A stretch of DNA of 40,310 bases, from assembly GCF_003002055.1 (NCBI RefSeq), contig NZ_PVZF01000020.1, positions 1 through 40,310 of the forward strand, read 5' to 3'. The notes under the pieces were generated by a model. It was not told the DNA's origin. It did not search any database and worked only from the letters and a program-made list of their open reading frames with translations. Shown here one piece after another: positions 30,403 to 39,120 of the stretch. The translations under genes were made by a program, and so were the position numbers. Origin of the DNA: Kineococcus rhizosphaerae. Its GTDB lineage: Bacteria; Actinomycetota; Actinomycetes; Actinomycetales; Kineococcaceae. How positions within the stretch are numbered: position 1 is the first letter of the stretch; the number at the start of each line of letters is the position of its first letter.

Positions 30403-31893
30403 ATGACCCCCGACACGAGCACCACCACGAACCGGACCAGTGCGACCTTCGACGTCGTCGTCATCGGCGCGGGACCGGTGGGCGAGAACGTCGCCGACCG
30501 CGTCGCGCAGGCAGGTCTGAGCGCCGCCGTCGTCGAACGCGAACTGGTCGGCGGTGAGTGCTCCTACTGGGCCTGCATGCCGACGAAAGCCCTGCTGCGC
30601 AGCGCCTCCGCCCTGCGCGCCGCCCGCCGGGTCCCCGGCGCCGCCGAGGCGGTCACCGGCGACCTCGACGTCGCCGCCGTCCTGCGCCGTCGCGACGCGT
30701 TCGCCTCGGACTGGCGCGACGACGGGCAGGTCGCCTGGCTGGACGGCGCCGGGATCACCCTCGTCCGCGGCCACGGACGCCTGACCGCCCCCCGCACGGT
30801 CGAGGTCACCGTCGCCGACGGCAGCACCACCACCCTCACCGCCCGGCACGCCGTCGTCGTGGCCACCGGCAGCAGCGCCCGGGTCCCCGACATCACCGGT
30901 CTGCGCGAGGCCGCGCCCTGGACCAGCCGAGAATCCGTGGCCGCCGGGGCCGTGCCCGCCCGCCTCGCCGTCATCGGCGGCGGCGTGGTGGCCGCCGAGA
31001 TGGCCACCGCGTACTCCGGCCTGGGCTCGCAGGTGACGGTGCTGGTGCGCGACGGGATGCTGCCCCGTGCGGAACCGTTCACCGGCGAGCACGTCACCGC
31101 CGCCCTGCGCGAGAACGGGGTGACGGTGCACCTGGGCACCGTAGTGGCTGCGGTGCAACGGGATCCGACAGGAACCGTGCACCTCGTCCTGGCCGGCGGC
31201 GAGGCCGACGGGCAGCGGGTCGAGGCCGACGAACTCCTCGTCGCCGTCGGGCGCACCCCCAACAGCGACGACCTCGGCCTGCAGACCGTCGGGCTCGAAC
31301 CCGGGTCCTGGCTCGCCGTCGACGACACCCTGCGCGTCCTGGGCGCCGACGGGAAACCCCTGGACGGGGACTGGCTCTACGCCGCCGGCGACGTGAACCA
31401 CCGCGTGCTGCTGACCCACCAGGGCAAGTACCAGGCCCGCGCGCTCGGCGACGCCATCGTCGCCCGCGCCCGCGGCGAGGCGCTCGACGACGCCCCCTGG
31501 GGCCGGCACGCGACCACCGCCGACGAACGCGCCGTGCCGCAGGTCGTGTTCACCGACCCCGAGGTCGCCTCCGTCGGTCTCACGGCCGCGGACGCCCTGG
31601 CGGCGGGCCTGGACGTGCGGGTCGTGGACCACGACCTGGCCGCGGTGGCCGGCTCGGCCCTGCACGCCGAGGGCTACCGGGGCCGGGCGCGCATGGTCGT
31701 CGACGAGGACCGGAAGGTGGTCGTCGGGTTCACCCTCGTCGGCCCCGACGTCGCGGAACTCCTGCACGCCGCGACGATCGCCGTCGTCGCCGAGGTTCCC
31801 GTCGACCGGTTGTGGCACGCGGTCCCCGCCTTCCCCACCGTCAGCGAGGTCTGGCTGCGACTGCTGGAGGCCTACGCCCGGCCCGCCGCCTGA
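30403..31893 (+). CDS. class I pyridine nucleotide-disulfide oxidoreductase
   Basis: A 496-aa flavoprotein. FAD site GAGPVG near residue 22; redox-active Cys53-x4-Cys58 in GGECSYWACMPTKAL; NAD(P) site VIGGGVVAAEMA; second FAD motif YAAGDVN. The C-terminal dimer interface is DLAAVAGSALHAEGYRG and beyond. The catalytic His of the usual HPTxSE motif is replaced by Phe (PAFPTVSE), so it is not a lipoamide dehydrogenase or standard mercuric reductase. The shift from GGTCVNxGCxPSK to GGECSYWACMPTK also marks a distinct subfamily. ATG with GAAGGA upstream. Confidence 0.88.
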   Translation: MTPDTSTTTNRTSATFDVVVIGAGPVGENVADRVAQAGLSAAVVERELVGGECSYWACMPTKALLRSASALRAARRVPGAAEAVTGDLDVAAVLRRRDAFASDWRDDGQVAWLDGAGITLVRGHGRLTAPRTVEVTVADGSTTTLTARHAVVVATGSSARVPDITGLREAAPWTSRESVAAGAVPARLAVIGGGVVAAEMATAYSGLGSQVTVLVRDGMLPRAEPFTGEHVTAALRENGVTVHLGTVVAAVQRDPTGTVHLVLAGGEADGQRVEADELLVAVGRTPNSDDLGLQTVGLEPGSWLAVDDTLRVLGADGKPLDGDWLYAAGDVNHRVLLTHQGKYQARALGDAIVARARGEALDDAPWGRHATTADERAVPQVVFTDPEVASVGLTAADALAAGLDVRVVDHDLAAVAGSALHAEGYRGRARMVVDEDRKVVVGFTLVGPDVAELLHAATIAVVAEVPVDRLWHAVPAFPTVSEVWLRLLEAYARPAA

Positions 31894-31949
31894 CCCTCCC
31901 CGCCCACGACGCACGACACCGAACCCGAGTACAGGACCCAGGACCCGCC

Positions 31950-32279
31950 ATGACCACCAAGATCACCTTCGTCGTCGACAACCCCTCCGACCCCGCCGCG
32001 TTCGAGAGCGCCTACGCGCGGGTGAGGGAGCTCGCCGGCACCCTGCCCCTGCTCCAGCGCCTGGAGTCCGCCACGGTGTGGCCCAGGGAGGACGGCTCAC
32101 CCACCCCGGCCCACCGGACCCTGGACCTGCACTTCAGCGACTACGCCGACGCCTCCGCCGCGGTGGGCACTCCCGTCGCCGGCGAACTGTTCCAGCGCCT
32201 GCTGGCCACCGGCACCCCGTTCACCGCGCTCTTCTGCGACGTCGAACCCTCGGAGCACGGGCACACCGTCGTAGAATGA
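31950..32279 (+). CDS. EthD/dimeric alpha-beta barrel family protein
   Basis: A 109-aa protein with ferredoxin-like composition: ITFVVDNPSDPAAFESAYARVRELAGTLPLLQRLESATVW, LDLHFSDYADASAAV and GTPFTALFCDVE. This pattern resembles the EthD family of small dimeric proteins found with oxidoreductases. Start ATG at 31950 has AGGACCC upstream. The stop codon lies inside the TetR operator-like site (32275-32288). It follows the disulfide reductase by 56 nt. Catalytic role unknown. Confidence 0.65.
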   Translation: MTTKITFVVDNPSDPAAFESAYARVRELAGTLPLLQRLESATVWPREDGSPTPAHRTLDLHFSDYADASAAVGTPVAGELFQRLLATGTPFTALFCDVEPSEHGHTVVE

Positions 32280-32288
32280 CCGGACATT
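32275..32288. promoter_or_regulatory. TetR operator-like palindrome, site 2
   Basis: AATGACCGGACATT shares AnTGACnnGnCATT with site 1 at 29682-29695 and overlaps the stop of the EthD-like gene. It is 57 nt upstream of the TetR gene, consistent with autoregulation. Sites at both ends suggest a single regulon. Confidence 0.6.
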
Positions 32289-32345
32289 CCACACGGTGGT
32301 CGAACTCCCCGCGGGTGACGACGCGGAGAGGCAGGAGGGTCGGGC

Positions 32346-32921
32346 ATGACGACGGCGAACGCGAAGACGTCGATGCGCGACCGCCTGGTCGAAGCGGCGA
32401 GCGCGCTGTTCTACACGACGGGCCTGCGGGCGGTGAGCGTGGACAAGGTCATCGAGCGGGCCGGGACGACCAAGGTGACCTTCTACCGGCACTTCAAGGC
32501 CAAGGACGACCTCGTCGCGGCCTACCTGCAGGCCAGCGCCCAGCGAGAACGCGAAGGGGTCGAGGCGGCGTTCGCCGCGGCCGGCGGGGACGTCCGCGTC
32601 GCCCTGGCACGGCTGGGGGAACTCATCGGCGCCTCGGCGTGCCGGCCCGGGTTCCGCGGGTGCGCGTTCATCAACGCCGCGGCGGAGTACCCCGACGCGG
32701 ACAGCGCCCCCCGCCGGGTCGTCGACGCCCACCGGGCCTGGTACCGCAGCGCCTTCCAGGACCTGGTGGCGCCCCTGGGGGTGCCGGACCCCACGGCGGT
32801 GGCCGAGGACCTGCTGCTGCTGCGCGACGGGGCGATGGTCGCCGGCTACCTCGACGACCCCGCCGGGCTGGCGGCGTCCTTCGCGCGCAGCAGCAGCGCC
32901 GTGGTCAGCGCCGCCCGCTGA
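32346..32921 (+). CDS. TetR family transcriptional regulator
   Basis: A 191-aa TetR-type protein. DNA-binding part at residues about 12-60 (LVEAASALFYTTGLRAVSVDKVIERAGTTKVTFYRHFKAKDDLVAAYL). The ligand domain contains a GCAFINAAAEYPD segment with two nearby Cys residues (SACRPGFRGCAF) that could serve as a thiol sensor; inference. Located between its presumed operator at 32275 and the convergent LLM gene. It probably controls the genes from 29781 to itself. Confidence 0.88.
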   Translation: MTTANAKTSMRDRLVEAASALFYTTGLRAVSVDKVIERAGTTKVTFYRHFKAKDDLVAAYLQASAQREREGVEAAFAAAGGDVRVALARLGELIGASACRPGFRGCAFINAAAEYPDADSAPRRVVDAHRAWYRSAFQDLVAPLGVPDPTAVAEDLLLLRDGAMVAGYLDDPAGLAASFARSSSAVVSAAR

Positions 32922-32940
32922 CCCCTGCCGGCCGCAGGGC

Positions 32941-33807
32941 TCAGCGCCCCCGGACCAGCGCCGCCGCCAGTTCCCGGAACCCCTCGCGGGGGAACTCCCC
33001 GCGCCCGCCGAGGAGCTGGAGCGCGACCTCGTCCGCCCCCGCGTCGACGTGCCGCTGCACGCCCGCCGCGACCCGCTCCACCGGACCCCACGCGACCAGC
33101 GCGTCGACGAGCCGGTCGCTGCCGCCCCCGAGCAGGTCCTCGTCCCCCCAGCCGAAGCGGCGCAGGTTGTTCGTGTAGTTCGGCAGCGCCAGGTACGTCG
33201 CCAGGTGCTCGCGGGCCGTGGCGCGGGCCGAGTCCGGGTCGGCGTCCAGGACGACGGCGACCTCCGGCGCCAGCCACGACCCGGTGCCGAGGGCCTCGCG
33301 CGCGGCCACCGTGTGCTCGACCGTCACGAAGTACGGGTGCGCCCCCGTCGTCCGCTCCCGGGCCAGGTCCAGCATCTTCGGGCCCAGCGCGGCCAGCACC
33401 AGGCGCTCGCGCGGCACGCGGTCGCCGAGGGCGTCCAGGTACTCGACGGTGCGGGAGAACGGCTTCTCGTAGCGGCCGCCCTGCCCCTCCACGGCCGGGG
33501 CGTGCGAGTTGCCCAGGCCCAGCAGGAACCGGCCGGGGTGCTTCGCCTCGAGATCGGCGAAGGCGGCCGCGGACTGGTCCGGGGTGGCCGTCCAGATGCT
33601 GACGATGCCGCTGGCGACGCCGATCGTGCGGGTCGCGGCCAGCAGGTCACCGAAGGCGGGCAGGATCCCGTCGCCGAACCCGCCGGAGAACCAGATGCGG
33701 TGGAACCCCAGCTCCTCGACCTCGGCGGCCACCTCCCCGGCCTCCGCGACCCGCGCCGGGTCCTGCCACGGTCCGCCGCCCCACAAGCTGATCTCCGCTG
33801 CGCTCAC
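32941..33807 (-). CDS. LLM class F420-dependent oxidoreductase (MSMEG_4141-like)
   Basis: A 288-aa bacterial luciferase-like TIM-barrel protein. Blocks are ISLWGGGPWQDPARVAEAG, LEELGFHRIWFSGG-like, ATRTIGVASGIVSIW, and GRFLLGLGNSHAP as the flavin or F420 phosphate loop. The end is VALQLLGGRGEFPREGFRELAAAL. This resembles the MSMEG_4141 (TIGR03620) group of F420-dependent oxidoreductases. Substrate unknown. GTG at 33807 is the first start near the family N-terminus; no ribosome binding site is obvious. The 1303-codon frame on this strand extending to 36852 is a high-GC artefact. Confidence 0.85.
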   Translation of the reverse strand: MSAAEISLWGGGPWQDPARVAEAGEVAAEVEELGFHRIWFSGGFGDGILPAFGDLLAATRTIGVASGIVSIWTATPDQSAAAFADLEAKHPGRFLLGLGNSHAPAVEGQGGRYEKPFSRTVEYLDALGDRVPRERLVLAALGPKMLDLARERTTGAHPYFVTVEHTVAAREALGTGSWLAPEVAVVLDADPDSARATAREHLATYLALPNYTNNLRRFGWGDEDLLGGGSDRLVDALVAWGPVERVAAGVQRHVDAGADEVALQLLGGRGEFPREGFRELAAALVRGR

Positions 33808-33948
33808 GCGGGCGGCAACCCCGCTGCGTGGTCGGGTGTTCCTTACCGGACGCGCCCGCACCCCCTGATCGGGCGAATGAGTCCCCGGCCGGTCACGTCG
33901 ATGACACGGAGGCCGGCACGGGGCCGGGACCGGGGACGAGGGGGGACG

Positions 33949-36183
33949 ATGCCCAAGCGGGACGTCGTGGTGCTGGGGGCGCTCGCCGCCCTGTGCGTCG
34001 TCGTCGGCGTCCTCCCGGCCGCCGACCCGCGCCGGTGCGCCGACGTCGTCGCCCTGCTCGTGCACGCCGGCGCCCTGCTCACCGCGGCCCTGGGTGTCCG
34101 CCGGCACCGCCCCGTCGTCGTGCGGGCCTGGGTCGCGGTGCTGGCGCTCGTCGCCACGGGCCTGGGCGCGAGCGCCCTCACCGTCTCCGGGACCCACCCG
34201 TCCGCCGCCCGGTGGGGTGTCGTGGCCGTCCAGGTCGTCGCCCTCGTCCTCGTCCCCTTCGTCGTCCGGACGCTGCGTCGCCCCCTCGGCGAGGTCCGCG
34301 CCACCTGGCCCGACGTGCTGCTCACCGTCGGCGCCGGGGCCCTGCTCGTCGTGCAGGTCCTCGCGATGCTGCGCGCCGCCGGCCCCACCGACCCGGCGGT
34401 GCTGCTGGGCACCGCGGCCGACGTCGTCCTGGCCATCGTGCTGCTGCGGATCCTCACCACCCGCCAGGGGATGGCCCCCGCGACCGCGCTCGTGCTGCTG
34501 GCTGCCGGGTCCCTGCTGGCCGTCGCGGCCCTGGTCACCGCCCGGGCCGACCTCCTGACCGGTGAGCGCCACCTGCTGCAGGCCGTCCAGTGCGTGGCCG
34601 TCGTGCTGCTGGCCGCGGCCGCCACCCACCCGAGCATGCGCCTGGTCGGCACCCCCTGCGCCGGCGGGGACCTGCGGGGGGAGGGGCAGCGCCTGCTCAG
34701 CGTGCTGCCGGTCTTCTGCGCGGTCCCCGTGCTGTGGGTGCTGGGCGTCCTCGGCGTCCTGCCCGACGTGGTCGTCGCGGTCGTCGCCCCCAGCGGGTAC
34801 GTCCTGGCCTGCGCCGGGGTGGGCCTGGCCGCGCTGTCGGTCCGGCGCGCCGAACGCAGCGCCGTCCGCGACCCCCTGACCGACCTCGTGAACCGCCGCG
34901 GCCTGCCGGGCGCCGCCGAGCGCCTGCGTCAGCGCCTGCGCGGTGAGGACCTGCACCTGTGCCTCGTCGACCTCGACGACTTCAAGCAGATCAACGACAC
35001 CCGCGGGCACGCCGTGGGGGACGCGCTGCTCGTCGAGGTCGCCGGGCGGTTGCGCGGGGCGGTGGGTCCGCGCGGCGTCGTCTCCCGCACCGGGGGTGAC
35101 GAGTTCATCGTCGTCGCCTGGACGTCCCCGGACGACGAGGAGGGCCCGGCCGACCTCCTGCTGACGGCCCTCGACGCGCCGTTCGAGTTCAGCGGGCTGC
35201 CGTACCAGGTCAGCGCCAGCATCGGCATCGCCCCGCTGCGCGCGGGTGTCGCGTTCGACGACGCCCTCGTCGACGCCGACGTGGCGATGTACGCCGCGAA
35301 GCAGGCCGGCAAGGGCCGGGCGCAGGTCTACCGCCCGCAGCTGCGCGAGAAGGTCCTCGGCGGCCTGGTGATGCAGCAGGAACTGCGCAGCCTGCTGCTG
35401 CAGAACGGCCGGCCCGAGGAGGTCGGCGAACTCGTCGTCGTCCACCAGCCGATCGTCGACCTCGGCGACGACCTCGTCCCGAGGATCGTCGGCGTCGAGG
35501 CGCTCGTGCGCTGGAACCACCCCCGCTCCGGTCTGGTCATGCCGGACGAGTTCCTGCCGCACGCCGAGGCGGCCGGGCTCGGCGCCCGTCTCGACGAGCA
35601 CGTCGCCTCCCGCGCCCTCGCCGACCTCGCCCGCTGGGACGCCCAGGGGCTCGGTGAGCTGCACGTCGCCGTGAACCTCGGCGTCGGGAGCCTGCACCGG
35701 CACGGCATGAGCCGCTGGATCACCGAACTGGCCGCCCGGCACGGGATCCGCCCCGACCGGGTCCACCTGGAGATCACCGAGCACGAGGAACTGCCCGACG
35801 ACCCGCGGATCGCGGCGTCGCTGCGCGAGGTCGTCGCCGCCGGTTTCCGCCTCGACCTCGACGACTTCGGCATCGGGTACACGTCGCTGTCGTACGTGCG
35901 CCGGTTCCCGATCTCGACCGTGAAGCTGGACCGTTCCCTCACGACCCTCGTCACGGGCGAGGACACGTCCCTGCTCCAGGGCATCTCCGCGCTGTGCCGG
36001 GCCCTGGACATGCGGATCCTCGCCGAGGGCGTCGAGCACGCCGAGCAGATCGCCCCCCTGCGGGCGCTCGGGGTGCACCGCGCGCAGGGCCACTGGTTCG
36101 GGACGGCCATGGCCGCCGAGGACGTCCCGGGGTACGTGCGGCGCCTCGGGCGCACGGAGGACGACGAACTCCTGACGCACTGA
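33949..36183 (+). CDS. membrane-bound GGDEF-EAL cyclic-di-GMP protein
   Basis: A 744-aa protein. Residues 1-290 hold about eight hydrophobic segments, forming a membrane sensor. The diguanylate cyclase domain is at about 300-450, with an intact GGDEF motif near 382-386 (RTGGDEF) and LDDFKQINDTRGHAVGD. The phosphodiesterase domain is at about 470-735, with EAL near 517 (GVEALVRWNHP), LDDFGIGYTSLSY, VKLDRS, ILAEGVE and QGHWFG. Both active-site signatures look functional, so it may make and degrade c-di-GMP. ATG with GAGGGGGGA upstream. It is a lone gene; the LLM gene is divergent. Confidence 0.93.
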   Translation: MPKRDVVVLGALAALCVVVGVLPAADPRRCADVVALLVHAGALLTAALGVRRHRPVVVRAWVAVLALVATGLGASALTVSGTHPSAARWGVVAVQVVALVLVPFVVRTLRRPLGEVRATWPDVLLTVGAGALLVVQVLAMLRAAGPTDPAVLLGTAADVVLAIVLLRILTTRQGMAPATALVLLAAGSLLAVAALVTARADLLTGERHLLQAVQCVAVVLLAAAATHPSMRLVGTPCAGGDLRGEGQRLLSVLPVFCAVPVLWVLGVLGVLPDVVVAVVAPSGYVLACAGVGLAALSVRRAERSAVRDPLTDLVNRRGLPGAAERLRQRLRGEDLHLCLVDLDDFKQINDTRGHAVGDALLVEVAGRLRGAVGPRGVVSRTGGDEFIVVAWTSPDDEEGPADLLLTALDAPFEFSGLPYQVSASIGIAPLRAGVAFDDALVDADVAMYAAKQAGKGRAQVYRPQLREKVLGGLVMQQELRSLLLQNGRPEEVGELVVVHQPIVDLGDDLVPRIVGVEALVRWNHPRSGLVMPDEFLPHAEAAGLGARLDEHVASRALADLARWDAQGLGELHVAVNLGVGSLHRHGMSRWITELAARHGIRPDRVHLEITEHEELPDDPRIAASLREVVAAGFRLDLDDFGIGYTSLSYVRRFPISTVKLDRSLTTLVTGEDTSLLQGISALCRALDMRILAEGVEHAEQIAPLRALGVHRAQGHWFGTAMAAEDVPGYVRRLGRTEDDELLTH

Positions 36184-36285
36184 CCGGTCCGCGCGGGGGT
36201 GAGCGATCCCACACCGCTCCCGGCGCCCGCGTCTCCTACGGAGCGTCAGACTTGGGGGACGCCCCCACCCAGGAGGAGGACCCCC

Positions 36286-36642
36286 ATGACGTCCGGGCCG
36301 CTCCCCGCCCGCTGGTTCAAGGTCATCGCCACGTTCGAGGCGATCTCGTGGACCGCGCTGCTCGTCGCCATGTTCCTGAAGTGGATCGTCCACGCCCCGC
36401 ACGAAGGCGGGGTCCCCGTCGTCGGGATGGTCCACGGCGTCGGTTTCGTCGTCTACCTCCTGTCCACGGCCTGGGCGGCGCGGACGCTGCGCTGGGACCT
36501 GCGGCTCACCGCGGTGGGGCTCGCCGCCGGTGTCCCCCCGTTCGGCACAGTCGTCTTCGAGCGCTGGCTGGTCCGGCACGGCCGGCTCACCCCGCGATCG
36601 GCTCGCAGCTCCTCCGCGGACGCGCTCCCTTCGCGGGGCTGA
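36286..36642 (+). CDS. DUF3817 family membrane protein
   Basis: A 118-aa integral membrane protein with three hydrophobic segments (VIATFEAISWTALLVAMFLK, MVHGVGFVVYLLSTAWAA, LTAVGLAAGVPPFGTVVFE). The N-terminal WFKVIATFEAISW and central PVVGMVHGVGF are typical of DUF3817 (YdzA-like) proteins of unknown function. ATG at 36286 has a strong AGGAGGAGGA ribosome binding site. A GGGGG-AC-GCCCCC inverted repeat lies at about 36254-36267 just before it. The following 163 nt to the ligase gene show no gene. Confidence 0.85.
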   Translation: MTSGPLPARWFKVIATFEAISWTALLVAMFLKWIVHAPHEGGVPVVGMVHGVGFVVYLLSTAWAARTLRWDLRLTAVGLAAGVPPFGTVVFERWLVRHGRLTPRSARSSSADALPSRG

Positions 36643-36805
36643 CGGACCCCACCCCGGCCGCGGGCGCGCCCGGGAGCCGGATCGGACGACCGGGCGTCCA
36701 GTCCGCAGGTGGGGAGGTCCGCGAGCGCCGGTGACGAACCCGTGGGCGCCACGATCGCGTCCCCTTCCAGGGGCCGTCAGGTCGGGTGGGCGGCAGGATG
36801 GCCGG

Positions 36806-38350
36806 GTGCTGCTCGCCGACGTCGTCACCACCTCGGCCGCTGTGGCCTCCACCCGGGCCCGGACCCGGAAGGTCGCCGAGATCGCGCAACTGCTCGGGCG
36901 CCTGGGCGCGGCGGACGGGACGTCGGACCGGGAGCTCGCGGCCGTCGTCGCGGCCTACCTGGGCGGCAGCCTGCCCCAGCGGCGGACGGGCCTGGGCTGG
37001 CGGTCGCTGGCCTCGCTGCCGGCCCCGGCGGACGCCCCGTCGCTGACGGTGCGCGGGGTCCACGAGCGGTTCGAGGCGATCGCCGCGCTGGGGGGCGCCG
37101 GGTCCAGGGGACGTCGCGAGGAGGCGGTGCGGGACCTGTTCGCGGCGGCGACGGCCGACGAGCAACGGTGGTTGCGCGGCGTCGTGACGGGCGAGCTGCG
37201 GCAGGGGGCGCTGGACGCGCTCGTGCAGGACGCGGCGGCGCAGGTGGCCGGGGTGCCGGCGCAGGACGTGCGGCGCGCGGCGATGCTGGCGGGCTCGACG
37301 GTCGAGGCCGTGGTCGCCGCGCTGCACGGGGGCGCGGGCGCGCTGGCGGGCTTCGGGCTGCAGGTGGGCCGGCCGCTGCTGCCGATGCTGGCCTCGAGCG
37401 CGACCACCGTCGCCGAGGCGCTCGAGGGTCTGGCGGGACCGGTGGCGGTCGACACCAAGCTCGACGGGATCCGTGTCCAGGTGCACCGCCGCGACGGTGG
37501 GGTCCTCATCGCGACGCGGACCCTGGAGGACCTCACGGCCCGCCTGCCGGAGGTGGTCGACGTCGTGGCGGCGCTGCCGGGCGGGGACCTGGTGCTGGAC
37601 GGGGAAGCCCTCACCCTGGACGAGGCGGGACGTCCGAAGGCGTTCCAGGACACCGCGTCGCGCACGGCGCAGGCGACCGGGACGGCCGTCGTGCCGTTCT
37701 TCTTCGACGTCCTGCACGCTGACGGTGCCGATCTGCTGGACACGCCGCTGGCGGAACGTCTGGAGGTCCTCGACGCCCTGGTCCCGCAGCGGTACCGGGT
37801 GCCCCGGCTGGTGACCGCGGACCCCGTGCGGGCCAACGAGTTCGCTGAGCACGCCGTCGCGGGCGGGCACGAGGGGGTGGTCGTGAAGGACCTGGCCTCG
37901 ACCTACGCGGCGGGTCGGCGCGGTGGGGCGTGGGTGAAGGTCAAACCCGTCCACACCCTCGACCTCGTGGTGCTGGCCGTGGAGCGCGGGTCGGGCCGGC
38001 GCAGCCAGTGGCTCTCGAACATCCACCTGGGCGCCCGGGACCCCGCGACCGGGGGTTTCGTCATGCTCGGCAAGACGTTCAAGGGCATGACGGACGAGGT
38101 GCTGCGCTGGCAGACGCAGCGGTTCCGCGAACTGGCCGTCGACGACTCCGGGTACGTCGTCACGGTCCGGCCCGAGCAGGTGGTGGAGATCGCCTTCGAC
38201 GGGCTGCAGCGCTCGACCCGCTACCCCGGCGGGCTCGCCCTGCGGTTCGCGCGCGTCGTGCGCTACCGGGAGGACAAGACCGCCGAGGAGGCGGACACGA
38301 TCGAGACGGTCAGAGGTATCGCGTCGGGTCGAAGTCGGCCAGCGGGATGA
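36806..38350 (+). CDS. ligB: ATP-dependent DNA ligase LigB
   Basis: A 514-aa ATP-dependent ligase closely resembling mycobacterial LigB. The N-terminal DNA-binding domain spans about 1-200 (VTTSAAVASTRARTRKV, GSLPQRRTGLGW, VTGELRQGAL, RRAAMLAG). The adenylation domain has nucleophile Lys218 in DTKLDGIRVQVHR, and there are the motifs LDGEAL, FFFDVLHADG, HEGVVVKDL and WVKVKP. The OB-fold domain ends with RYPGGLALRFARVVRYREDKTAEEADTIETV. A C-terminal tail of about 11 residues beyond the usual end overlaps the convergent NYN gene by 41 nt. GTG start at 36806 matches the family N-terminus. Confidence 0.93.
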   Translation: MLLADVVTTSAAVASTRARTRKVAEIAQLLGRLGAADGTSDRELAAVVAAYLGGSLPQRRTGLGWRSLASLPAPADAPSLTVRGVHERFEAIAALGGAGSRGRREEAVRDLFAAATADEQRWLRGVVTGELRQGALDALVQDAAAQVAGVPAQDVRRAAMLAGSTVEAVVAALHGGAGALAGFGLQVGRPLLPMLASSATTVAEALEGLAGPVAVDTKLDGIRVQVHRRDGGVLIATRTLEDLTARLPEVVDVVAALPGGDLVLDGEALTLDEAGRPKAFQDTASRTAQATGTAVVPFFFDVLHADGADLLDTPLAERLEVLDALVPQRYRVPRLVTADPVRANEFAEHAVAGGHEGVVVKDLASTYAAGRRGGAWVKVKPVHTLDLVVLAVERGSGRRSQWLSNIHLGARDPATGGFVMLGKTFKGMTDEVLRWQTQRFRELAVDDSGYVVTVRPEQVVEIAFDGLQRSTRYPGGLALRFARVVRYREDKTAEEADTIETVRGIASGRSRPAG

Positions 38351-38879
38351 TCCGGACGCGGGGCAGCACGACATTGAACGCGCGCACGTCGTCCTCGAGG
38401 TCGAAGACCTTCAGCCCGCGTTCGGCCAGCGGCGCGTACTGCGAGTTCATGAACTCGCGGAACCCGACCATGCCGACGAGCCGGTCCCCGGTCAGGAGCC
38501 GGTCGACCTGCGGCAGGAAGTCGACGTCGTGGGAGCCGAGCAGGACGTCGCCCTCGCGGTTCACCAGGGCGTCCAGCGTGCGCTGGATGCCGATGTCGAC
38601 GACCTTCTCCCCCGGGCCGCCGGCCAGCGGGATGGGCTGGTAGCCGATCGCGAGCAGCGCGGAGACGAACGACATCGGCAGGTGCCCGTTGGAGGCGTTG
38701 AGGAAGAACAGGCCCTTGGCGGGCTGCTGGAACGTGTCGCGGGCGAACTTCAGCAGCCGTTCCCAGCGCGGGCGCTGCTCGGGCCCGGGACGCCCGTCGA
38801 GGATCGACGCCCCGAGGGTCGCATCGATGTTCTCGCCGTCCACGACGACGTACGTCGTCCGTTCACCGTCCGCAGCCAC
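38310..38879 (-). CDS. NYN-domain (LabA-like) ribonuclease-type protein
   Basis: A 189-aa NYN-domain protein with PIN-like fold. Acidic residues expected at the active site are in YVVVDGENID (Asp/Glu), KVVDIGIQRTLDALV and LLGSHDVDFLPQVDRL. Such proteins are predicted RNases. GTG at 38879 follows a TAGCCT element and 6 nt, so it is probably leaderless. Its 3' end overlaps the 3' end of ligB by 41 nt on the opposite strand. Convergent transcripts would be complementary over this segment. Confidence 0.88.
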   Translation of the reverse strand: MAADGERTTYVVVDGENIDATLGASILDGRPGPEQRPRWERLLKFARDTFQQPAKGLFFLNASNGHLPMSFVSALLAIGYQPIPLAGGPGEKVVDIGIQRTLDALVNREGDVLLGSHDVDFLPQVDRLLTGDRLVGMVGFREFMNSQYAPLAERGLKVFDLEDDVRAFNVVLPRVRIIPLADFDPTRYL

Positions 38880-38892
38880 CCCTGGAGGCTAT
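38880..38892 (-). promoter_or_regulatory. putative -10 of the NYN gene (leaderless)
   Basis: On the minus strand TAGCCT is followed by CCAGGG and the GTG start. TANNNT with a 6-nt spacer matches the arrangement at 490, 16267 and 25774. Confidence 0.45.
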
Positions 38893-39079
38893 GCCATGCG
38901 GGCGGGCGCTCGACCCTGGTGCGAGCCCCGCCGACGGGCTGAGCGACGGGCGGGACGGCGGGCCGGTCGTACTCGCGCGGTCGGGCGCTCCCCGGCGCTG
39001 CGACGTTCGAGACCTCCCCCGGCACGCGGCGGGGAAGTGTAACGATCAGCACAGGACACCCGCACCCGGACAGCCGAAC

Positions 39080-39097
39080 GACCCCCGCCGGGGGGTC
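39080..39097. promoter_or_regulatory. perfect inverted repeat before TetR gene
   Basis: GACCCCC-GCCG-GGGGGTC, a 7+7 palindrome, 23 nt before the TetR start. It could be a TetR operator or a hairpin. The rest of 38893-39120 shows no gene. Confidence 0.35.
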
Positions 39098-39120
39098 ACC
39101 TCTGTGGCACGCTGTCCATC

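Noticed and set aside
32941-36852. 1303-aa minus-strand open frame
   Set aside because: Only its last 288 codons match a family (LLM oxidoreductase); the rest is antisense to the GGDEF-EAL gene.
39082-39097. Rho-independent terminator
   Set aside because: The hairpin is perfect but precedes the TetR start and has no U-tract or upstream gene in that direction; kept only as a possible operator.
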